Positions 1 to 5,937 of a DNA stretch of 6,059 nt are shown here, piece by piece; position 1 is the first letter of the stretch, and each line of letters begins with the position of its first letter. Position numbers and translations under genes: made by a program. Below the pieces are notes generated by a model. That model saw only the letters and a program-made list of their open reading frames with translations. It made no database searches and had not been told where the DNA came from. This DNA comes from Actinomyces sp. (GTDB lineage Bacteria > Actinomycetota > Actinomycetes > Actinomycetales > Actinomycetaceae), in assembly GCF_030530635.1 (NCBI RefSeq), contig NZ_JAUMUL010000103.1:1-6059 (forward strand), read 5' to 3'.

Positions 1-46
1 TGGGGCGGGGCCGCCGCGTCGACGGGCATGAGGCCGACGGGGCTGA

Positions 47-248
47 CACTTCGAACCGTCCACCAACGATTCATACACTGGCCCGACGCTTCATCACCTA
101 CCACCGGCGGTTCGTCACTTGTTGCGAGGCTTCGGCACCTAGAGGCACGAACCGTCACCGCAAAGTACGAATCGTCGACCACAACGTACGAACCGTCACG
201 CCAGCGCACGAACCGCCAGACGAACACCCGAACCGCCCCGCCCGATCC
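47..248. repeat. Degenerate tandem array, ten units, 20-21 bp period
   Basis: Ten units begin at 47, 67, 87, 108, 128, 148, 168, 189, 209 and 229, so the steps are 20 or 21 bp throughout. Each unit starts with a conserved box close to CGAWYCGTCACC and ends in 8-9 variable bases. The first five units favour a TTCG/TTCA core (for example CGGTTCGTCAC at 108). The last five favour AACCG (CGAACCGTCAC at 148 and 189). The spacing equals about two turns of DNA, which would place every box on the same face of the helix. The variable part is far too short for CRISPR spacers. Reading frames cross the array, but they show no matching amino-acid periodicity because 20 bp is not a multiple of three. Function is unknown; a multi-site protein-binding array is my inference. 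Confidence 0.75.
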
Positions 249-290
249 ACCGCACCCGCCGAATCCAACTCTTCCTGTCGAAACATGTGG

Positions 291-328
291 TGGCCGGAGG
301 CTTATCACCCCAACGGCACCACCTCCAC
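291..328. repeat. 38-bp direct repeat, copy 1
   Basis: This 38-bp segment starts TGGCCGGAGGCTTATCACCC and ends GGCACCACCTCCAC. It recurs 64 bp downstream with a single A/C difference. Within it GGAGG and CCTCC can pair across a 21-nt loop, giving a weak hairpin. It lies just after the ten-unit array and shares no obvious core with it. No function is recognised. Confidence 0.85.
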
Positions 329-354
329 TCAGGCTCGCACCCGGATCTAGCGCC

Positions 355-392
355 TGGCCGGAGGCTTATCACCCCACCGGCACCACCTCCAC
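355..392. repeat. 38-bp direct repeat, copy 2
   Basis: Second copy of the element at 291-328, identical at 37 of 38 positions (CACCGG here, CAACGG in copy 1). The 26 bp between copies (329-354) is not repeated, so these are two insertions or a partly decayed 64-bp duplication. The rest of the stretch to 534 shows nothing that I can assign. Confidence 0.85.
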
Positions 393-534
393 GCAATCAC
401 AACCCTTCCCCACAATCACACAGAAACACGGCAACTTCACAGCGGCGAACCACCCACATGAATAACCCTCCAGCATCTCACCAAGTCAACAGTCTGACCG
501 GGCCGACGATCTCGACCAGTCAATTCCATCGAAC

Positions 535-1479
535 TCAGCGCTGCGGACCCGCCGGCATGATCACCGAGGACCCCAATGCGAAGGGGAAGCCCGGGCGCAA
601 CAGACACTCCACTACCGGCCGCGCCATATCCGTAAGACGCTCAAGTTCCAGTCCCTGCGCCCCCTGAGCGCCCCCGCCCAGCAGACTCTGGTAAGGCACG
701 TCCAAATCCAGCAGCGTCATGTTGTCGGAGTGCTTGGCACGCGCCCAAGCGCCATCACTCATATCCAACAGGGTGCCCAGATGGAAGTGCATCACCTGAC
801 GGGAGTCCACTTCGCTGGGCACAGACAACAAGTGATGCGCCTCCGGATCGCGCGGGGCGCGCAGCGTGAACAGCAGGATCGCCCCGTCGCGCGCCGCACG
901 CAGCATCAACCGGCCGATATGAACAGAGAAGCCGACGAGATCCAGACCGGCTCCGGCGCCCATGGCCTCCTCCACCGGCAAGGCCTTGGACAGTCGGATG
1001 GGAGCGCCGCCACCGGGGTCGTTTATGGCGCGGCGGCCCGACGGCGTGACCGCGCGCAGGCGCAGCACCGGCCCCTCCTCGGCGTCCGGGTCAGCCGGCA
1101 CCAGTGTGGCGACCTCAACAAGCTCCTGCCAGCCGCCGGGCGTGACCGACGGGCCGGGCTCGGTATGAACGTGCCCCAGGCCGAGGATGGAAGCGAAGTC
1201 GACGTCGTCGAGCGGACGATGCCAGGTGATTTCGGCACCTTCGTGCCACAGGGGCAGGATGCCGTTGAAAGGCACCCCGAAACGGACGCGTTCAGGGGGC
1301 GGTGGAGCCGCGTGGCGGCCCCGGGAGCGAGCGCGGGGCGCTGAAGAACGACCGGGAATTCGCGCGCCGGAGGCCGCCTGGGCCCCACCACCGTGGAAAG
1401 GCGTCCAGGGATTCGACTGCCCACCCGGAAGACCGCTGTGAGGCCCCTCGTCGCGCCGACCCGCGAAGTACTCGCTCAT
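535..1479 (-). CDS. Conserved-looking protein of unknown function, 314 aa
   Basis: I do not recognise a family. The first ~65 residues are rich in Gly, Pro, Arg and Ser and look disordered (PGRSSAPRARSRGRHAAPPPP at about 42-62). A better-ordered part follows from about residue 66 (RVRFGVPFNGILPLWHEGAEITW) to the end, with alternating hydrophobic patterns such as GFSVHIGRLMLRAARDGAIL and MTLLDLDVPYQSLL. There is no signal peptide or membrane helix, so a cytoplasmic location is likely. The ATG at 1479 is the first available start. It has no clear ribosome binding site; a TAGGCT hexamer sits only 5 bases upstream on the coding strand, so a leaderless transcript is possible but unproven. The gene is divergent from the flavodoxin gene across 237 bp. 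The opposite strand is also open for long stretches, as expected for GC-rich DNA, but the minus frame is the longest and the most protein-like. Confidence 0.7.
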   Translation of the reverse strand: MSEYFAGRRDEGPHSGLPGGQSNPWTPFHGGGAQAASGARIPGRSSAPRARSRGRHAAPPPPERVRFGVPFNGILPLWHEGAEITWHRPLDDVDFASILGLGHVHTEPGPSVTPGGWQELVEVATLVPADPDAEEGPVLRLRAVTPSGRRAINDPGGGAPIRLSKALPVEEAMGAGAGLDLVGFSVHIGRLMLRAARDGAILLFTLRAPRDPEAHHLLSVPSEVDSRQVMHFHLGTLLDMSDGAWARAKHSDNMTLLDLDVPYQSLLGGGAQGAQGLELERLTDMARPVVECLLRPGFPFALGSSVIMPAGPQR

Positions 1480-1716
1480 GGGGCCAGCCTAAAGGGCCGA
1501 CACCGAAAAAGTGCCACCACAACGCGGCTGTTCCCCATTTTCCCATGCGGACGCGCCCGATGACACGATGACGGCAGCTCCACGACCAGCTCGTCGGCAA
1601 CCCAACCAGGCCCTCACAGGTCCTTCCTGCCCACACGGGCCACAAATATCCTCAACGCCAGGCAGTGAAACACCGCCGTAATCACATGCACCCGGGCACC
1701 GCACAGGAGTGACTCA
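1480..1716. other. Divergent intergenic region
   Basis: This 237-bp stretch separates the minus-strand gene of unknown function from the flavodoxin gene and must hold promoters for both. I see no strong -35/-10 pair. The best plus-strand -10-like hexamer is TATCCT at 1647-1652, in a locally AT-richer patch, but the hexamer 17 bp upstream (TTCCTG) is a poor -35. No clear operator palindrome or riboswitch-like fold is visible. Confidence 0.5.
1705..1709 (+). promoter_or_regulatory. Ribosome binding site of the flavodoxin gene
   Basis: AGGAG lies 7 bases before the GTG at 1717. This decides the start in favour of that GTG. A second GTG at 1709 is out of frame and runs into a stop at once. Confidence 0.75.
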
Positions 1717-2409
1717 GTGACCCAACGAACCCGCATTATTGCGCTCATATGCGTCCTCGCCGTCGTCGCGGCCGGCGTAATCGGCTATGAGTTACTCTCC
1801 CGGCCCTCGGCCTCGTCGTCCTCCACCACCGCCTCCCGCTCCGCCACCCCCGCTGCCGCACCCTCGCAGCAAGCCGCCGACGCCGAGAACACGCCGGCGG
1901 GCAACAGCTCGGTACTGGTCGTCTACTTCTCCCGCACCGAGGGCGTCTACGGCGGCGACCTGACTGTCGGCAACACCGCCCGCATCGCCCAGATGATCCA
2001 GGAGCGCACCGGCGCCGACTCCTACGAGATCGTCCCCGCCGTGGACTACCCGAGCGACTACCAGGAGACCACCGAGGTCGCCCAAGACGAACTCGACGCC
2101 GACGCCCGGCCCGCGATCCGCGACCCGCTGCCGGACGTATCCGGCTATGACACAGTATTCGTCGGCGCCCCGATCTGGTGGGGCGAGTACCCGATGGTGA
2201 TACGCACCTTCCTGGACGCCGTCGACCTGAACGGCAAGACCGTCATCCCCTTCACCACCCACGAGGGCTCGGGAATGGGCAACACCCGGCAGCAGCTAGA
2301 GGCCCAGTACCCGCGGGCGACCGTGCCAGTCGGCCTGGCGGTAAGGGGCAGTCGGGCAGCCGACGCCCGGCCGGAAGTGGACGCCTGGCTCGAGGGTCTG
2401 GGCCTGTGA
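1717..2409 (+). CDS. Membrane-anchored, exported flavodoxin
   Basis: FMN-dependent electron carrier of the flavodoxin superfamily, closest in pattern to the Flavodoxin_4 group. Residues 1-6 (MTQRTR) are basic and are followed by one hydrophobic helix (about 7-27). A Ser/Thr/Ala/Pro linker follows (about 30-62), then a complete flavodoxin fold (65-230). Expected landmarks are present: the first strand and phosphate loop VLVVYFSRTEG (66-76) with NTARIAQMI (86-94), the FVGAPIWWGEYP segment with two Trp (148-159), and PFTTHEGSGMGNT (178-190). The basic N-terminus and the linker suggest the flavin domain sits outside the cell. Cys12 is too early and in the wrong context for a lipobox, so an uncleaved signal anchor is more likely than a lipoprotein. 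GTG start with an AGGAG site. It is the first gene of a probable operon with the haem/FAD oxidoreductase 28 bp downstream, a possible electron donor. Confidence 0.85.
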   Translation: MTQRTRIIALICVLAVVAAGVIGYELLSRPSASSSSTTASRSATPAAAPSQQAADAENTPAGNSSVLVVYFSRTEGVYGGDLTVGNTARIAQMIQERTGADSYEIVPAVDYPSDYQETTEVAQDELDADARPAIRDPLPDVSGYDTVFVGAPIWWGEYPMVIRTFLDAVDLNGKTVIPFTTHEGSGMGNTRQQLEAQYPRATVPVGLAVRGSRAADARPEVDAWLEGLGL

Positions 2410-2437
2410 GCCGTCGGCCCGCGCGCCAGCTTCCAAG

Positions 2438-3880
2438 ATGACGACTCCAAGGCTGAGGAGACAGCCGGGGCCGCCGTCGGACCGCCGACGCCCGCACGCC
2501 CCGCCCGCCCGCCGCGCCGCTTGGCGCCCGCCGTCCTGGTATGCCGCCTGGGCGGTTAGCCTGGCCGCCCCGGCGCCGCTCATCGTCCTGCTCAACACGC
2601 AGCTGCTGGCCCCCACCCGAGACCTGATCCTGTACGACTTCGGTGTGACCGCCTACACGTGGTGGCTGGTCTCGATCGCCCTCAGCACACGGCCGACGGC
2701 ACTGGACCGGCGCATCGGGCTGCCGGCGCTGTACCAGTTGCACGGGGTACTCGGCGTATTCGCCCTGGTGCTTGCCTCCGCCCACGTGCTCAACCTGTTC
2801 ACCATGCACCCGATCATCTACTGGTCGGGGCGAGTCGCCTGGTATCTGGCGATCCTCGGCGTCGCCCACGCAGCCTTGCTCATGAGCGGCTGGCTAGTGG
2901 ACCGGCTGCCCCACGCGGCCGCCGTGAAGAGGCGCCTCGAACGGGTCCTCACCCATGAGACCTCGGTGTGGGTCCACCGGCTCAACTTCGTGATGATCGG
3001 CCTGGTGGTGCTGCACATGCATGTGATTCCGCGGGTAAGCGCCGCAACCGGCTTCGTCATCGCCGTCGACCTATACACACTCGCCGCACTGGCCGTCTAC
3101 CTGTGGGGCAAGCTGATCGCGCCGGCGTCACCGAACCGTCAGGGCACCGTGGTCGCCAACACCGCTCTGAATGACACCACCCGCCAGGTAGTGATCGCCC
3201 CGACGGCCGGCGCGCCAGCTTACGAGCCCGGCGACTTCTACTTCGTCTCCTTCCGAACCCCCGGGCTGCCCGCCCAGTACCACCCGTTCTCGGTGACCTT
3301 CGCCCCGGACTGGGCCCGGGCGACGGCGCCCGGAACCGACCCGGCGAGCACCACATTCACGGCCCCGTCCGGCGACGGCTCGGCCCCGCCCGACGAACGC
3401 CCGACATTCGCAGCCGAAGCCCCGCGCAATCATCCGAAGGATGCGGGACCCGCGCCTGTGGTCCTGACGATCCGTGCGGCGGGAGACTTCACCTCCCGGC
3501 TCTCCCAGGTGCCGGTCGGCGCCGCCGTCACCCTGCAGGGCCCCTTCGGCCGTTTCAACCGAGTCATCGCCGACGACGAGCGTCATCTGGTCCTGCTGGG
3601 AATGGGCGCCGGCATCGCGCCCCTGGTGGGAATCGCTCAGGCCTGGGCGCCATCACGGCCGGTTACGGTGCTGCACGCCGTCTCCCGCCCGGAGGACCTG
3701 TATTACGACGACGTGCTTCGCACCCTGGCCCGACACAGCCCTGCACTCAGCTACCACCACCGCATGCACCGCTACAGGCGCGGCGACCGGCAGGGCCGAT
3801 TACGGAGACCGGAGTTCCGCAGCTCACTCGGGGGGTCATTAGGAAGTTCATTCGGAGGTTCATTCGGCCCGTGCCCGTAG
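2438..3880 (+). CDS. Ferric reductase-like transmembrane haem/FAD oxidoreductase, C-terminus truncated
   Basis: Transmembrane flavocytochrome of the ferric reductase/NADPH oxidase superfamily, expected to move electrons from NAD(P)H through FAD and two haems across the membrane. After a basic Pro/Arg N-terminus there are about six helices (34-57, 64-84, 100-122, 132-154, 177-198, 203-225). His102/His116 and His180/His193 (or His195) are well placed as haem ligands. The FAD domain shows YHPFS (281-285) and LTIRAAGDFTSRL (343-355). The nucleotide lobe shows LLGMGAGIAPLVGI (386-399) and HAVSRPEDLYYDD (413-425). A low-complexity insert of about 45 residues (295-339) splits the FAD domain. After HRYRRGDRQGRLRRPEF (444-460) the family usually continues for some 50 residues with a Cys-Gly-Pro motif. 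Here the protein ends in four SLG/SFG tetrapeptides and PCP. The ATG at 2438 lacks a visible ribosome binding site, so translation may depend on the upstream gene. The substrate cannot be told from sequence. Confidence 0.85.
   Translation: MTTPRLRRQPGPPSDRRRPHAPPARRAAWRPPSWYAAWAVSLAAPAPLIVLLNTQLLAPTRDLILYDFGVTAYTWWLVSIALSTRPTALDRRIGLPALYQLHGVLGVFALVLASAHVLNLFTMHPIIYWSGRVAWYLAILGVAHAALLMSGWLVDRLPHAAAVKRRLERVLTHETSVWVHRLNFVMIGLVVLHMHVIPRVSAATGFVIAVDLYTLAALAVYLWGKLIAPASPNRQGTVVANTALNDTTRQVVIAPTAGAPAYEPGDFYFVSFRTPGLPAQYHPFSVTFAPDWARATAPGTDPASTTFTAPSGDGSAPPDERPTFAAEAPRNHPKDAGPAPVVLTIRAAGDFTSRLSQVPVGAAVTLQGPFGRFNRVIADDERHLVLLGMGAGIAPLVGIAQAWAPSRPVTVLHAVSRPEDLYYDDVLRTLARHSPALSYHHRMHRYRRGDRQGRLRRPEFRSSLGGSLGSSFGGSFGPCP
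3821..3868. repeat. Four-unit 12-bp tandem repeat in overlapping 3' ends
   Basis: Units AGCTCACTCGGG, GGGTCATTAGGA, AGTTCATTCGGA and GGTTCATTCGGC all fit NGNTCANTNGGN. On the plus strand they encode SSLG-GSLG-SSFG-GSFG at the end of the oxidoreductase. On the minus strand every TCA reads TGA in the frame of the convergent membrane-protein gene, and the TTA adds a TAA. That gene therefore ends at the first of four tandem TGA stops. TTA and TCA are unusual choices beside the neighbouring GC-rich codons. Confidence 0.8.
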
Positions 3881-5305
3881 TCGTTCGGCCTTGCGCGCCC
3901 GCTCCCAGCGGGGAATGGGTCTGGCCGTCATCGCCAGCAGCGCCAGCACTCCCAGTGCCGCCGCGGCGATCAGCCCCCAACCCGCCTGGCGAATCCCGAC
4001 GCCGGAGATCTCGGTCATTACAGAGCCGATGCTCAGGCCCAACACCACCATCAGAGCGATGCGGGCACGGGGATGCCCGAGCCAGACCGCCGCCGCCAGC
4101 CCCAGGATCAGTGCTGTCATAACCGCGGTGGTTGCCGTCGCCGTCGCCACGACCAGTCGATGGGTGTCGGCGACGCCGGCCCCTTCCACTTCGCTAGCGA
4201 GCACGTCAATGGAGTCTCCGCCGAACAGCCTCAGCGTATTGGCACAAAGAAGCGACACCACCAGCACCATGGCCACGATCAGCTCCGAGGGTCGCCGACG
4301 GCGCACCTCGGCCTCCGTGCGGTGAGCCTGTTCCAGCGCCGCATCCTCACGTTTAGAAGTTGGTGCAGAGCCGACATACAGCACGTGCAGGTCACCGTCG
4401 GTGACGATCCGGTCGCCACCACCATTGCGGTGGTGGTAGGCGGTGAAGAAATCCGGCCATATCTCCAACGAGGCCGAGTCATTGGCCCAACGGACGTCGT
4501 CGACCACGTAGTCGCGTTCAACGTCGATATCGGCGTCGATCTTGTGTGTCACCTGGAAGGTGAGGGTGGACAGCCCCACGGAGCGGTCGTAGGTCGCGCC
4601 GGCCAACCAGTCCACCCGGCGTCCACCCGGCATGACCCAGCCCTCGGGTACGCGCCAGAAACGGATGTGGTGGCGTTGGGCCGGGTTCCCCTCGACCTCC
4701 TTCTGGTAGGCGAAATCCTGCTTGCGCCCGAACAGCAGCAGGTCGGAGACCGGCGCGGCCGGGTAGGAGCGGCGCAGCAGCGAGGAGACTACGATCCCCC
4801 ACGACGAGCGCAGCGTGATGGGGTCGGCGCGCACCCAGCCGGCCTTCGTCATTGCGGTATGGATGTCCTCCTCGGCGCCGAGCACGGCGAGGTTGACCGG
4901 GTCGCCCAGCAGACCGTCGGCGGTACGGGTGCGGCCGATGAAGTAGTCGGGCACGTACAGCCAGGTGAGTATCTGATGCAGGCGGGGCAGCGCCAGATAG
5001 GACAGCACTGCCCAGAACAGCACGATGTTGACTATCGCCCCCGGGCTCAGGTGGGTGCCCGAACCGAGCAGCAGCCATGCCAGCCAGAGCGTGGCCAGCG
5101 CGGCGACGGCGAAGAAGACGGCGTCCAGGACGTCGTCGACGCCCCACTCACGAGCGCCGGCGGCCAGCACCTTGTCTGATCCCGCCGAGTAAACGGGCGG
5201 GGAATCAGGGCGGGGGCGAGTGCGCACCGTCGGCGCGGTATCTGCGCTGTGGTCGGCCGCAGTCGGTATTGCGGGAGTGTCCTGTTCACTGATCATCGCC
5301 CGCAC
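3860..5305 (-). CDS. Six-helix membrane protein with LssY C-terminal-type domain
   Basis: Integral membrane protein of unknown function. A polar N-terminal tail (1-57) leads to two helices (about 61-82 and 88-108). A cytosol- or surface-facing domain then spans roughly 130-312 and resembles the LssY C-terminal domain: DPVNLAVLGAEEDIHTAMTK (135-154), GWVRADPITL, DLLLFGRKQDFAYQKEV (188-204), RHHIRFWRVP (211-220), WLAGATYDRSVGLS (233-246) and THKIDADIDVERDYVVDDV (253-271). Four more helices follow (about 340-358, 385-409, 414-432, 441-460) and the protein ends in a basic tail. LssY was named from a Legionella secretion locus, but the domain's biochemical role is not established and no secretion genes are present here. 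The start is either GTG at 5305 or, three codons in, ATG at 5296; neither has a strong ribosome binding site, and I find the ATG equally likely. The gene converges on the oxidoreductase gene with a 21-bp overlap, so antisense interference is possible. Confidence 0.75.
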   Translation of the reverse strand: MRAMISEQDTPAIPTAADHSADTAPTVRTRPRPDSPPVYSAGSDKVLAAGAREWGVDDVLDAVFFAVAALATLWLAWLLLGSGTHLSPGAIVNIVLFWAVLSYLALPRLHQILTWLYVPDYFIGRTRTADGLLGDPVNLAVLGAEEDIHTAMTKAGWVRADPITLRSSWGIVVSSLLRRSYPAAPVSDLLLFGRKQDFAYQKEVEGNPAQRHHIRFWRVPEGWVMPGGRRVDWLAGATYDRSVGLSTLTFQVTHKIDADIDVERDYVVDDVRWANDSASLEIWPDFFTAYHHRNGGGDRIVTDGDLHVLYVGSAPTSKREDAALEQAHRTEAEVRRRRPSELIVAMVLVVSLLCANTLRLFGGDSIDVLASEVEGAGVADTHRLVVATATATTAVMTALILGLAAAVWLGHPRARIALMVVLGLSIGSVMTEISGVGIRQAGWGLIAAAALGVLALLAMTARPIPRWERARKAERLRARAE

Positions 5306-5360
5306 AGTACACGACCTACGACGTCAGACAAGTCGGATCATTGCCGCGGCATCCACCTTA

Positions 5361-5393
5361 CATACGTTGTATACGGTGTACTGGTTGTGTACG
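5361..5393. promoter_or_regulatory. Operator-like TGTAC/GTATAC cluster upstream of the LssY-type gene
   Basis: A compact AT-richer patch 55-90 bp upstream of the minus-strand gene. It contains ATACGTTGTAT (a 4-bp-arm dyad at 5362-5372), the palindrome GTATAC (5369-5374), and two direct copies of GTTGTRTACG (5366-5375 and 5384-5393) exactly 18 bp apart, with GTGTAC between them. Such clustered dyads are typical of repressor sites, but I cannot name a regulator. A minus-strand -10-like TATACA lies inside the cluster without a convincing -35. Confidence 0.35.
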
Positions 5394-5467
5394 TCGCCCA
5401 CGAAAAGTCATGCCGTCGACGCTCGGCAGCACGGGATTGCTGCGGGTGTGTGCTGTTGGGTGAGGCA

Positions 5468-5528
5468 ACGTGCCGAGGTCGGTAGATGTTACGTGCCGAG
5501 GTCGGTAGATGTTACGTGCCGAGGTCGG
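5468..5528. repeat. 23-bp perfect tandem repeat, 2.65 copies
   Basis: Two perfect 23-bp copies (5468-5490, 5491-5513), beginning ACGTGCCGAGGTCGG and ending TAGATGTT, are followed by the first 15 bases of a third copy (5514-5528). The perfect identity suggests recent duplication. The repeat contains the GTGCCGA core that also appears in the boxes at 5593-5625. Confidence 0.9.
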
Positions 5529-5531
5529 CAC
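5516..5531. repeat. GTGCCGA-GG-TCGGCAC palindrome
   Basis: A perfect dyad with 7-bp arms and a 2-bp centre, formed where the third, partial 23-bp repeat ends. In the two complete copies the right arm is degenerate (TCGGTAG). It looks like a symmetric protein-binding site; the identity of the binder is unknown. Confidence 0.5.
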
Positions 5532-5592
5532 TTGGTGCTTGATGGGGGTGTTGGCCTGGCGGTTCGTACGGTAGGGGTACTACGGCCGTTGA

Positions 5593-5625
5593 AAGTGCCG
5601 AACCGCTGGCGCCAAGTGCCGAACC
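5593..5625. repeat. Paired AAGTGCCGAACC boxes, 21 bp apart
   Basis: Identical 12-bp boxes AAGTGCCGAACC lie at 5593-5604 and 5614-5625. The same sequence with one change (AAGTGCCGACC) occurs on the minus strand at about 5523-5533. The 21-bp step matches the spacing in the array at 47-248, whose AACC-type units share the CGAACC core. Confidence 0.65.
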
Positions 5626-5724
5626 ATCACCCAAGGCACACGAGCGAACACGCCAACAGCCCACGCCGTCGTAGTGTCGTAGGCGCCCGCGGCAACCTCG
5701 GCACCGGGGGTCGGCATCGGAACT

Positions 5725-5745
5725 ACTGGAAACTCTGGATCCAGT
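5725..5745. repeat. ACTGGA/TCCAGT inverted repeat containing CTGGATCCAG
   Basis: ACTGGA (5725-5730) pairs with TCCAGT (5740-5745), and CTGGATCCAG (5735-5744) is itself a perfect 10-bp palindrome. Two direct GTCGGCA copies, at 5710-5716 and 5747-5753, flank it. Function unknown; chance cannot be excluded. Confidence 0.4.
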
Positions 5746-5837
5746 GGTCGGCACCGTTACAGGCCGCTGCGAGCCCGATCCGGTACCCTCATAATCCCGG
5801 CGATTCCAACGAATCGTCTCGGGCGCAACACCACCTA

Positions 5838-5930
5838 CCCGAGTTCGTCCCCTCCCGCCCGACAACGTTCCCGCCTGCCCGAGGACGTCCTCATCGGCCC
5901 GAGAACGACCCAGGCCTGGCGAGAACGTCC
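5838..5930. repeat. Degenerate tandem array, five units, exact 20-bp period
   Basis: Five boxes close to CCCGAGAACGTCC start at 5838, 5858, 5878, 5898 and 5918, each exactly 20 bp from the last. Examples are CCCGAGGACGTCC (5878) and GGCGAGAACGTCC (5918). The 7 bases between boxes vary freely. The layout matches the array at the left edge of the window (same period, similar GA-rich core followed by CGTC), although the sequence is not the same. The next phase position, 5938, is the first base of the large inverted repeat. Confidence 0.75.
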
Positions 5931-5937
5931 TCTTGCG

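Noticed and set aside
2..31. Possible 3' end of a plus-strand gene (frame ending GCATGA), or start of a minus-strand gene at the ATG read from 29
   Set aside because: Only nine codons lie inside the window in either case, so neither can be supported.
47..248. CRISPR array
   Set aside because: The conserved boxes are about 12 bp with 8-9 bp between them, and they are degenerate. CRISPR repeats and spacers are longer, and the repeats are near-identical.
28..465. Plus-strand open frame of 145 codons across the left flank
   Set aside because: It spans the 20-bp array and both 38-bp repeats, has no ribosome binding site, and encodes Thr/Pro/Arg-rich noise. The repeat period is not a multiple of three.
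495..522. Hairpin TGACCGG/CCAGTCA as terminator of the 314-aa gene
   Set aside because: Short 7-bp arms with a mismatch, a 14-nt loop and no T-tract; chance is as likely.
730..1344. Long plus-strand open frame opposite the 314-aa gene
   Set aside because: It is Arg/Gln/Gly-rich and lacks hydrophobic periodicity; it is the usual GC-rich antisense shadow.
1624..1652. Promoter TTCCTG-17 bp-TATCCT ahead of the flavodoxin gene
   Set aside because: The -35 hexamer matches the consensus at only two of six bases. Not strong enough to annotate.
4073..5179. 368-codon plus-strand frame opposite the LssY-type gene
   Set aside because: The minus-strand product has clear membrane helices and a recognisable domain. 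The plus-strand frame reads as His/Gln/Arg-rich noise.
5745..5800. tRNA-like stretch around CGAGCCCGATCCGG
   Set aside because: No acceptor stem pairing, no T-loop consensus and no anticodon arm could be fitted.
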